Source of the DNA: Omphalotus guepiniiformis
Taxonomy: Eukaryota > Basidiomycota > Agaricomycetes > Agaricales > Omphalotaceae
Length of the DNA: 64,000 nucleotides
Direction: 5' to 3'
NCBI GenBank assembly: GCA_028554645.1
Contig: JAQOOI010000032.1
Coordinates: 50,044 to 114,043 of the forward strand
Positions 31,367 to 40,117 of the stretch are shown here, piece after piece. Position numbers and translations under genes: made by a program. The notes beneath the pieces were generated by a model, which was not told where the DNA came from, did not search any database, and was given only the letters and a program-made list of their open reading frames with translations. The first letter of the stretch is position 1. Each line of letters begins with the position of its first letter.

Positions 31367-33207
31367 TGTTGCGTCAAAAAGCCTTTCAGTACTGAAATCT
31401 ATCAGATTGAAGTAAAAATGGAATGTTCAAGCATTGGAAACTGAACATAAAGGACTAGAGTCACCCCAGACTGCTAGTTAAGACATGAAACATACTTGTA
31501 CTCACAATGCCTAAGTGTAGTGATTGCTACAGTACTGAATCTGGTACTAAGCAACTGTGACCAATGGGTTATACAAAGAGATACTAGTTATGCCTCTCCA
31601 GATGTGTTGGAATTCCAATGTTCCATACCAGATTGAGTTGGTCAGACCCACCCTCTAATAACTAGAGACTCTACCAAGTGTTGTTGACTGTAATCCAAGG
31701 GGTTGATGGATTTTCACTTCAATTGAACAACTATCTAAGTCCTTTGGACTGATCAAAAGTTCCAGCTGGTCTTGCTAACTAAGTTGGCACTATAAGATTG
31801 AATGCTGAGAATATGGGCAATCTTGAAGGTTGTATTACCAGAGAAATATTGTACATTGAGTACTATGTGGATATAATGTCACTGAGATGAAATGCCAATC
31901 TGTGTAATAATGGAAGTAGATTCAAAGTTACATCTGCATAAATGAGTTAGATACTCAATACTCATGATGGAAGGAGTTAGATACTGAAAATGAGTATCTC
32001 TCTGGGTCTGAGTATCTCTCTGAAATTCAGTAACCCTCTGAACTTGATGAAAGACAAAGGCACTCTAATTGGAGGTCTTAGACGAAACTATGGGATAGAA
32101 TACTGTCCTAGGAGAAGCTGAGAGCTATCCTAAACAAGAAATATAGCCTGAGTACAAATCTGACCAAAAAGAGATGTATAGGGGTAAAACTTGAAATGAG
32201 CAGTTACTGTACCTTACGGTGGCTGATAGAAACGATGAGGCATGGTCTAGATAAGCTCTAGAGCTTCTACACAACTCCTAATGCTGCCCTAGTAGAGGAG
32301 AATGTGCCAATTTTGGAGAAACTCATAGGGGACCAGATTTGCAATGCACTGAGGAGAATGTCACCTGTCAGGATACTGGTTGCTATTTACATGTTCTGGA
32401 CCTTTATTTAGATACCCTGGGTACGCCCTAACACTCCTAGAACGCGGACAAAGCAATATATTTCTGTTTTTATACCAATCTATACCCAAAGTTCCTTCAT
32501 TTTGACTATCTAACTGGAAAATTACCTAGAAAACTACCTAAAAAGAATCCAATCCCTGCTCAATTGATACTTACTTACTTTTGACTCATTTACTGTTCAG
32601 ATTACTCTTTTAATTTCGAGATATATGTTTGATTTTATGATTTAGTATATATAGCTTACAGAGTATCTATTTAGATTTTCTTAAGCAAGTACTGCCCAAA
32701 GCTACAAGCCAAAGCAGGAAAACCTTCTTAGACGAAATATAGCCTGGCTCTTTAGAGTTCAGTTCGAGAAATATCCAGTTGTGAAAACTTCTGTAAAGTC
32801 CCTTGTGGCAGATAAATTGAAAGAGATACTGAATCTTTGCTGAAACTGCTGTTCTGTCTGTGCTGAATCTGCCTGCTGAAACTGTCTGTGCTGCATCTGA
32901 AACTGTTCCCTGCATTGTCTGACCATTGGATCAAGTTTAACATCGAGATTGATTGTCCTGAATCCCTCCTGAACCCTGAAAACCACCCTTACCTTCTGTC
33001 TGAATCTTGTGTTTTGAGATACCCTCTGCCATTTTCACCCAGATTGAGATAAAGACATCTGTAACCCTGCAGATTCGAAGTTCAATTGTTGCGTCTAACT
33101 GTGTGGAATCTCTGACAACGCCAGTCACACCTCACCCTACATCATTTTGATTTGAGTTGGATTGTGCTCATTTGAGTATCTCTCTCGTTCATTTCATAGT
33201 CACTACA
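31367..33207 (+). mobile_element. Solo LTR, same superfamily as the 13-kb element
   Basis: 1841 bp starting TGTTGCGTC and ending CACTACA, flanked by GCGT (31363-31366) and GTGT (33208-33211), a 4-bp duplication with one C-to-T change. It shares with the 13-kb element LTR the TGTTGCG start, the GGTCAGACCCACCCT block and CAACGCCAG near the end, but is longer and diverged. No internal retroviral genes remain, as expected after recombination between two LTRs. Confidence 0.82.
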
Positions 33208-33211
33208 GTGT

Positions 33212-33840
33212 TGTTTTGATATTTCTGCGTAGCAACCATACTAATTGATCTGGAACATATTGTGGGGCAGGTGAGTGGTGTTTGTTATAAAAATATATTT
33301 GACGTTCCTGAGCGTGAAGAAGTTCTGCCTTTAATTCTTCTTGAATGATCGACAGCCTCTTTGCTAGATCATCTGCGGCTGGGACAGATGTACGCTCCGT
33401 AAGTTTTATGTCGAATGTGGGATTAAATCCAATATTTGCAACGAAAGGAGTTTGATGGGTGGAAGTATTTTCTAGACTGTTGAAAGTGAATTCGGCAAGG
33501 GGTAGATAATCTACCCAGTCGTCTTGCTGATAGGAAGTATAGGCACAGAGATAAGTTTCTAATGTTTGATTCATACGTTCTGTAAGACCGTCGGATTGTG
33601 GATGGTATGCAGTCGAAGTTTTGATTTTAATGTCGAGTTGATTTGTGAGTTCTTTCCAGAAATTGGATACGAAGATAGATCCACGATCGGAGATGATGTG
33701 GGAGGGTAGTCCATGAAGGCGGAATATTCGATCTAAAAACAGCCAAGCGAGATCTTTTGCTGTAATCGTTTCGTTGCAGGGAATAAAATGTGCCGCATGA
33801 GTAAGTCTGTCGCAAACGACGAGTATTGAATTGTATCCGT
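33212..33840 (-). pseudogene. Host Ty3 pol, integrase catalytic core (piece 2)
   Basis: Reads from the chromovirus insertion point HGYNSILVVCDRLTHAAHF through FRLHGLPSHIISDRGSIFVS (second catalytic Asp) and TAYHPQSDGLTERMNQTLE (catalytic Glu), to LVWLLRRNIKTT at the solo LTR. The first catalytic Asp (SMDFIVKLP) is in piece 1. The DDE triad is complete once the insertion is ignored. Confidence 0.85.
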
Positions 33841-33845
33841 GTGAT

Positions 33846-34297
33846 TGTTACGAATGTTTTCTTTTTTCATCTTATCTCATTGTTTGTACATATAGACACT
33901 TTTATTATCAGTAGATAGCATCTTAAGTTATAGATCTAGGGTTATATTAAATACACACGTAGGTAGCATGATGATCGAGATCAAGCATGTAGACCTCAAG
34001 GCGATCACGATCATTAATGAAACACTTGAGGCGATCGAACTCATGGTAGACACACGGTGGATTAGTCAAGGGTTATAGCCCAGGGTTTAGGGTTTTATTT
34101 ACGTATATAACAAGTCCGCTTAGGTAGATATTTCTTTAGCTTCGATCTTGTCAATAACTCCTCGAGTTTAGACTTGTACTTAGCATACTTCCTTGTATCG
34201 TCTCTTTTCTCAATTCCACTTTCTGCTTTTCTCTTACTCGTGTGAAACTAAGATCATTTTGTTTGGTTATTTGAGTTTATAACTCGAGTCGCTGACA
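33846..34297 (+). repeat. 5' LTR of chromovirus
   Basis: 452 bp, TGTTACGAATG ... GCTGACA. A TATATAA at 34104-34110 lies about 30 nt before TAGCTTCGATCTT (34137-34149), a plausible transcription start and beginning of R. Confidence 0.93.
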
Positions 34298-34298
34298 T

Positions 34299-34311
34299 AA
34301 GATCGAAGCTA
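34299..34311 (+). promoter_or_regulatory. Self-priming site of chromovirus
   Basis: AAGATCGAAGCTA, two bases after the LTR, is the exact 13-nt reverse complement of 34137-34149 inside the LTR. In Tf1/sushi elements the 5' end of the element RNA folds back on such a site and primes reverse transcription in place of a tRNA. There is no TGG tRNA-type site here. Confidence 0.85.
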
Positions 34312-34831
34312 CACAACTCACCCGACCAACACAAATCAAATCGCCTTCTTGTTGCTATTTCAGTAGCAAGTAAGTTTCTCTTGACCCTTCACAAGCTTAC
34401 TTCATTTTCTCCCTTTGATATTCGGGTTTCCGTCCGAATTAGGAATCTGTGCTCCATTAGAGTAATTGCGCCTATAGTACAAACGAGTAACGTTGAGTCC
34501 GACTCGGTACTGGCAGCAGAAAGCATCGTCTGATAACCAACCTTCGGGGAGGGGACTTTGCGCTTGGGGAACGAGGTGCACTCCTAGAAAGGCACGCCCA
34601 GGTTTACTCAGCAAGCAAGCACAGATTAGGAACTCGTCTATTAGAGGCAGAAAAGGTCCCGAAATCTCTTCGTGAGGTTACTGACGGACCGAAGTAAACT
34701 CTACCATTACGGAATCTTGGGGGAACTTTAGCAGTCTCTTCGAAGAAACCACCATCCCATCACCCATCACACCTTCCTACAAATCTCTTGCATCATCTCC
34801 TTATTCTACCCGACCTTCTACTCCTATCAGA

Positions 34832-35725
34832 ATGTCTGAAACCGAAACCTCGCGAGGAAAATCACTCCTCAACAAACCCGACAACTTCACCGGCGTCAAA
34901 TCTGAGTTCAAGAATTGGCGACGGAGACTCTTTACCTATATCCGTGATAAGAAAAACGGTATCACGACAGATGATGAAAGGATCGATGTTGCGATCTCTT
35001 TCATGAATGGAAAGCTTGTAGACGGATGGGTCAATAATTACTACAATACCCATTTTGACCAAGACAACGAGAAGTGGCAGAAGGACTGGGCGCATTTCAA
35101 GCAAGCCTTGAACAAGGCGTTCCTAGATTCCGGTCTGCAGAGGACAGCGCAGGAGAAAGTGGAGTTGTTGAAGCAGGGAGCGGGAACGGCGGAGGAGTAT
35201 TTCCAGGAGTTGGAGATACTGTTGACGGAGGCGGATTACAAGAAGGATGACCCGTATGTGGTGCGGCTCATTGAGAAGGGCATTAACGAGAAAACTATTG
35301 ATGCCATCTACACGAGGGACGAGTTGCCCAAAGGGTACGATGAATGGAAGGACGTAGTGATCAAGATTGATCAACTATGGAGAAGGCGTCAGGAATGGCG
35401 CAAGAATCAAAATCAGAACCGACCGGTGTTTACGCCAAGAAGAGAAAGTCCGCAAAATGCGGCAGGAAGTGGTGATCGGAGAGACGCCACAGGAACAACC
35501 TTTGGGGGTACAGGTAAACCCATGGACATTGACGCGGCCCGAAGGAATGGGCAGTGTTTCAATTGCGGACAGAGGGGGCATATCTCGCGGGATTGTCCAG
35601 CAAAGCGGGGTCAGAGAGTGAGGCAGGTGAACGTACAGGAGGAAGAGAAGAAAGAAGAACAGCCACCAAGCTGGTTCTTGAACTGGTTGAAATCGGATAC
35701 GGGTTTTGTCAGAGCTCAGAAGTGA
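34832..35725 (+). CDS. Gag of chromovirus
   Basis: 297 residues, start ATG at 34832 (MSETETSRGKSLLNKPDNF). The capsid-type retrotransposon gag domain covers about residues 15-200 (FKNWRRRLFTYIRDKKNGI, WAHFKQALNKAFLD). A CCHC knuckle, CFNCGQRGHISRDC, lies near residue 247, spacing C-x2-C-x4-H-x4-C. The 3' end overlaps the pol frame, which is in the -1 frame, so pol is probably made by -1 frameshifting in the overlap 35554-35725. Confidence 0.92.
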   Translation: MSETETSRGKSLLNKPDNFTGVKSEFKNWRRRLFTYIRDKKNGITTDDERIDVAISFMNGKLVDGWVNNYYNTHFDQDNEKWQKDWAHFKQALNKAFLDSGLQRTAQEKVELLKQGAGTAEEYFQELEILLTEADYKKDDPYVVRLIEKGINEKTIDAIYTRDELPKGYDEWKDVVIKIDQLWRRRQEWRKNQNQNRPVFTPRRESPQNAAGSGDRRDATGTTFGGTGKPMDIDAARRNGQCFNCGQRGHISRDCPAKRGQRVRQVNVQEEEKKEEQPPSWFLNWLKSDTGFVRAQK

Positions 35726-38103
35726 ATACAGGTCCTTCTGAGTTAGAATCGGAACAGTCTAGTGTAGATCACAAGGACAGCAATTTTCACTTTGTATTTA
35801 ATCATCCTGAGAATAAATTTGCGTCAGTATCTACAAAGTCCGATTCAAAACCTGTGAGAGAACGTTATCCGCCGAATTCACCAGAATGGATAGTGCAGAG
35901 AGTAAGGGAGGATGAGTCAGAACGAGCAGTGGGAATTTTGAGAGCATGGATGCCAACCTGTCGGGCCAGGGAAGCATCGGAAGAAACGGTTGCCCAGATC
36001 CGGTCATTGGACATTAGCGAAGCCGTCACAGCCGTAAAGTCACTCAAGAAAAACTTGCGGTTCGTAAAAGGTACTAAAGGCAGAGATCTCAAGCTGTCTG
36101 TTACAATCGATGACATCGAAAGTGGCAAGCAGATAGAAACATCGGCATTACTTGACAGTGGAGCAACGGGTTCTTGCGTCAATAAAGAATTCGTAGAGCG
36201 ACATGGCTTAACTGTTAAGAGATTACCAGTAAAGATGCCGGTATACAATGCTGATGGTACCTTAAACGAGGACGGTTCAATTGAAGGATTCATAGAAGTC
36301 AGATTAGTAATGGGAGATCATGCGGAACGCATTGAACTTGCTGTTACAAATTTAGGCAAAACGGACATATTCCTAGGACTCGATTGGTTAAGACGTCATA
36401 ACCCCAATATAGATTGGAATGACTCAACCTTAAAATTTGATCGATGTCCTAAGAAGTGTGGTTACATACCGTATTACCTAAAACCTGAATCCGACGCTGA
36501 AGTCCGAGAACTGGAAGAAGGGGATCAGTTGTTTTACCTGAATTGGGACGGATATCTTCGGAGTATGAACTTTGGAAAAGGCAAAAAGACTGAGTCAAAA
36601 GCAGACAAGTACGTCAATGAGTACAAGGATGTTTTTGATGAAGCCGATTTCCAAAATTTACCCGAACGAAGACCCTGGGACCATGCAATTGAACTGAAGC
36701 CAGACTTTACGCCAGTAGATTGCAAGGTCTATCCATTAAATCCTTCGGAACAGAAAGTTTTAGATGAGTTCATTAAGGAAAATCTGAAATCTGGACGAAT
36801 TAGACCATCAAAGTCACCGATGGCCTCACCATTCTTCTTTGTGGCAAAGAAAGATGGGAAACTTCGACCTGTTCAGGATTATCGAAAATTGAATGAAGCA
36901 ACGATAAAGAACAAATACCCGTTGCCGCTCATTCAAGAACTCATTGATAAATTGAAGGATTCGAAAGTATTTTCGAAAATGGATGTTCGATGGGGATACA
37001 ATAATATCCGGATCAAAGAAGGTGATGAGTGGAAGGCGGCATTTAGGACTAATCGGGGGCTCTTTGAACCAACGGTTATGTTCTTTGGTCTTACAAATTC
37101 TCCGGCAACCTTCCAAGCGTTTATGAATCATATCTTAAGGGATTTGATCAACGAAGGTCACGTCATGGTGTACTTAGATGATATCTTGGTTTTCACAAAT
37201 ACAATCGAAGAGCACGAGTCAATTGTAAAACAGGTGTTAGATATATTACAACAACACAAGTTGTATCTTAGACCTGAAAAGTGCGAATTCGAGACCAGTA
37301 ATGTTGAGTACCTTGGAGTGTTTGTAGAAAATGGACAAGTGCAGATGGATCCAAAGAAAGTCAAAGCGGTAAAAGAATGGAAAATACCAGGAAACAAGAA
37401 GGAAGTACAGTCCTTCTTGGGTTTCTGCAACTTCTACCGACGATTTATCCGAGGATTTAGTCAAGTGGCGAAACCATTGTCATCACTGACTGGGAATTCA
37501 AAGTGGGAATGGACAGAGCAACAACAGCAGGCATTCGAAGAACTCAAAAGTAGAATTGCCGAAGAAGTAGTTCTAACCATACCCCGTGATCATGGACAAT
37601 TCAGAGTCGAGGCAGATTCATCAGATTATGCAAACGGAGCTGTCTTATCGCAAAAGATAGATGGAAAATGGTGGCCTATTGCGTTCAGATCTAGATCTCT
37701 AAATGAAACGGAACGTAATTATGAGATCTATGATAAGGAAATGATGGCCATTATGGATTCCTTAGCAGATTGGAGACAGTATCTGATGGGTGCGGAAGAG
37801 TCATTTGAGATCTATACAGATCATCAAAATCTTCAGTATTTCAAAAAGCCTCAGAAATTGAATTGCCGACAAGCCCGATGGATCACTGAATTATCCGAAT
37901 ACGACTTTACGTTGATTCATAAACCCGGAAAGTCAATGGGAAAGCCAGATGCATTGTCCAGGATGGCCAATCATGAGACGGGGGAGAAAGACAATGAGGA
38001 TGTGGTACTTTTAAAGCCGGAACTTTTTTTCAATCAACAGACTAGAGATGCCCGAGGACGAGATCTTAGATCTTATCAAGAAAAAGTCAAAAGTGCGGGA
38101 TAA
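35554..38103 (+). CDS. Chromovirus pol part 1: protease, RT, RNase H
   Basis: 849 codons in the -1 frame relative to gag; the likely functional part starts after the gag overlap. Protease: ALLDSGATGSCVNKEF (DSG) and IFLGLDWLRRHNP. RT: KVFSKMDVRWGYNNIRIKEG (first Asp), GLFEPTVMFFGLTNSPATF and the intact YLDD box in HVMVYLDDILVFTN. RNase H: FRVEADSSDYANGAVLSQK, NYEIYDKEMMAIM and EIYTDHQNL. The frame drifts out after DALSRMANHETGEKDNEDVV at a run of seven T (about 38024-38030); downstream codons to the stop are out of frame. Confidence 0.9.
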   Translation: MFQLRTEGAYLAGLSSKAGSESEAGERTGGREERRTATKLVLELVEIGYGFCQSSEVNTGPSELESEQSSVDHKDSNFHFVFNHPENKFASVSTKSDSKPVRERYPPNSPEWIVQRVREDESERAVGILRAWMPTCRAREASEETVAQIRSLDISEAVTAVKSLKKNLRFVKGTKGRDLKLSVTIDDIESGKQIETSALLDSGATGSCVNKEFVERHGLTVKRLPVKMPVYNADGTLNEDGSIEGFIEVRLVMGDHAERIELAVTNLGKTDIFLGLDWLRRHNPNIDWNDSTLKFDRCPKKCGYIPYYLKPESDAEVRELEEGDQLFYLNWDGYLRSMNFGKGKKTESKADKYVNEYKDVFDEADFQNLPERRPWDHAIELKPDFTPVDCKVYPLNPSEQKVLDEFIKENLKSGRIRPSKSPMASPFFFVAKKDGKLRPVQDYRKLNEATIKNKYPLPLIQELIDKLKDSKVFSKMDVRWGYNNIRIKEGDEWKAAFRTNRGLFEPTVMFFGLTNSPATFQAFMNHILRDLINEGHVMVYLDDILVFTNTIEEHESIVKQVLDILQQHKLYLRPEKCEFETSNVEYLGVFVENGQVQMDPKKVKAVKEWKIPGNKKEVQSFLGFCNFYRRFIRGFSQVAKPLSSLTGNSKWEWTEQQQQAFEELKSRIAEEVVLTIPRDHGQFRVEADSSDYANGAVLSQKIDGKWWPIAFRSRSLNETERNYEIYDKEMMAIMDSLADWRQYLMGAEESFEIYTDHQNLQYFKKPQKLNCRQARWITELSEYDFTLIHKPGKSMGKPDALSRMANHETGEKDNEDVVLLKPELFFNQQTRDARGRDLRSYQEKVKSAG

Positions 38104-39649
38104 TCTAGTGAATAAGGCTTTAGAAGGAAAAGAGAAGGATTGGGTCGAGTCAGAGGAAGGAATTGTGACGTGGCAGGATAGGATTTACGTGCCTATTGAT
38201 AATAGGTTACGGGGAAAGATCATCGGACTACATCATGATACCGTTCTGACAGGACATCCAGGGCAGTTCAAAACCATGGAATTGGTGACGAGAAACTATT
38301 GGTGGCCGGGAATCACTCAGGATGTACGGAAATACGTTAAAGGGTGTGAAAAGTGTCAGACCACTAAAATTCATCGAACCAAACCAACGGGAACACTAGT
38401 CACAAACAATGTTCCACAAGGTCCCTGGGAAGTCATAGGAACGGATCTGATCGGAGAACTACCGGAAGCTGGAGGTTTTAATGCCATAAGTGTGACTGTG
38501 GACCATTTCACCAAACGAACATGTTTGGTACCCACACACATGTCGTTAACATCTGAAGGAATGGCCAGAATCTATAGGGACAAAATCTTTCCTATACATG
38601 GATTACCGAGAAAGATTATTCATGATCGGGGACCTCAATATCATTCCCGATTCATGAAGGAACTATACCGGTTATTAGGCATTCAGGGGAGTTTCACAAC
38701 GGCATATCACCCACAGACGAATGGACAGACGGAACGGATGAACCAAGAGATTGAACATTATCTCCGTTTATTCATCAATCAACATCAGAACGACTGGCAT
38801 GAATGGTTACCGACAGCAGAGTTTGTGTTGAATGACAGAATACACTCAGCGACGGGTGTCACTCCGTTCTATGCGGATATGGGACGACATCCGTATAAGG
38901 GAACAGCTCCAAGAACTCCGTCGGCAAATCCCACAGCACAGGAATTTGCCGATAAGATGATCAAGATCAGGGACGAAGTAGGGGCAGCACTTAAGAAGGC
39001 AAAGGAAGACATGACTCGGTATTACGACAAGAAGAGGAAACCATCAGTCGAATATAAGCCTAATGACAAAGTATGGCTTGAAGCGACAAACCTGACTTCT
39101 GATCGACCAATGAAGAAGTTGGATGATAAACGATTTGGTCCTTTTGAAGTCGTAAAGAAAGTTGGAGCGACGTCGTATCAACTAAAGATACCGAAGACTT
39201 GGAAGAGGATACATCCAGTCTTTAATGAAGTTCTACTGTCACCCTATCATCCGCCTGAATTCCCCGAGCAGCCTAAGAATGATAATCCGCCACCAGTGAT
39301 AGAAGGAGAAGAACCGGAGTTCGAAGTGGAAGAGATAGTAGATTCAGGGAAATATAGGGGAGGGAGATTTGGATACAAAGTCCAATGGAAGGGATACTCG
39401 CGGCACGAACAAACATGGGAACCATTAGCAAACCTTGCAAATGCAAAAGAAGCAATCAAAGAGTTCCATAAAAAATTCCCCACTAAACCACGACCACCTC
39501 AGTTAAGAAAGATTGAGGTCCCAATTTCCTTATTCCCGACATCATTGTTACGACCTATCCCTGAAGCATGTACGGAAGTAGTAGAAACGAAGAAGATGCC
39601 GACAGAAGCATTAGCAGTGAAGTTAGGACGATGGGGACATCGTCCCTAA
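38048..39649 (+). CDS. Chromovirus pol part 2: integrase and chromodomain
   Basis: 533 codons, +1 relative to part 1. Integrase zinc finger HHCC: LHHDTVLTGHPGQF ... GCEKCQTTK. Catalytic triad: GTDLIGELP (D), IIHDRGPQYHSRF (D) and QTNGQTERMNQEIEH (E). The C-terminal beta domain (FGPFEVVKKVGATSYQLKIP, HPVFNEVLLSPYHPP) leads into a chromodomain: FEVEEIVDSGKYRGGRFGYK then VQWKGYSRHEQTWEP, with its aromatic cage residues. In-frame reading can be traced upstream of the ATG to NFFSINRLE, showing that parts 1 and 2 were one polyprotein separated by an indel or a recoding site. Confidence 0.9.
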   Translation: MPEDEILDLIKKKSKVRDNLVNKALEGKEKDWVESEEGIVTWQDRIYVPIDNRLRGKIIGLHHDTVLTGHPGQFKTMELVTRNYWWPGITQDVRKYVKGCEKCQTTKIHRTKPTGTLVTNNVPQGPWEVIGTDLIGELPEAGGFNAISVTVDHFTKRTCLVPTHMSLTSEGMARIYRDKIFPIHGLPRKIIHDRGPQYHSRFMKELYRLLGIQGSFTTAYHPQTNGQTERMNQEIEHYLRLFINQHQNDWHEWLPTAEFVLNDRIHSATGVTPFYADMGRHPYKGTAPRTPSANPTAQEFADKMIKIRDEVGAALKKAKEDMTRYYDKKRKPSVEYKPNDKVWLEATNLTSDRPMKKLDDKRFGPFEVVKKVGATSYQLKIPKTWKRIHPVFNEVLLSPYHPPEFPEQPKNDNPPPVIEGEEPEFEVEEIVDSGKYRGGRFGYKVQWKGYSRHEQTWEPLANLANAKEAIKEFHKKFPTKPRPPQLRKIEVPISLFPTSLLRPIPEACTEVVETKKMPTEALAVKLGRWGHRP

Positions 39650-39660
39650 GGAGGGGGTCA

Positions 39661-40112
39661 TGTTACGAATGTTTTCTTTTTTCATCTTATCTCATTGTTT
39701 GTACATATAGACACTTTTATTATCAGTAGATAGCATCTTAAGTTATAGATCTAGGGTTATATTAAATACACACGTAGGTAGCATGATGATCGAGATCAAG
39801 CATGTAGACCTCAAGGCGATCACGATCATTAATGAAACACTTGAGGCGATCGAACTCATGGTAGACACACGGTGGATTAGTCAAGGGTTATAGCCCAGGG
39901 TTTAGGGTTTTATTTACATATATAACAAGTCCGCTTAGGTAGATATTTCTTTAGCTTCGATCTTGTCAATAACTCCTCGAGTTTAGACTTGTACTTAGCA
40001 TACTTCCTTGTATCGTCTCTTTTCTCAATTCCACTTTCTGCTTTTCTCTTACTCGTGTGAAACTAAGATCATTGTGTTTGGTTATTTGAGTTTATAACTC
40101 GAGTCGCTGACA
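39661..40112 (+). repeat. 3' LTR of chromovirus
   Basis: 452 bp; compared with the 5' LTR I see ACATATATAA for ACGTATATAA and CATTGTGTTT for CATTTTGTTT. Preceded by AGGAGGGGGTCA, followed by GTGAT. Confidence 0.93.
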
Positions 40113-40117
40113 GTGAT

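Larger units (their letters stand above)
33841..40117 (+). mobile_element. Self-priming chromovirus (Tf1/sushi-like Ty3 element), 6.3 kb, recent
   Basis: Element 33846-40112 with 452-bp LTRs that differ at only a couple of sites, flanked by perfect GTGAT duplications (33841-33845, 40113-40117). Order: LTR, self-complementary primer site, gag, protease, RT, RNase H, integrase, chromodomain, purine tract AGGAGGGGGTCA, LTR. It interrupts the integrase region of the older minus-strand element. One frame break near 38024 separates RNase H from integrase. Confidence 0.93.

Noticed and set aside
34082..34096. GGGTTTAGGGTTTT in the chromovirus LTR as telomeric sequence.
   Set aside because: Only about two imperfect units, present in both LTRs at the same place; not a telomere.
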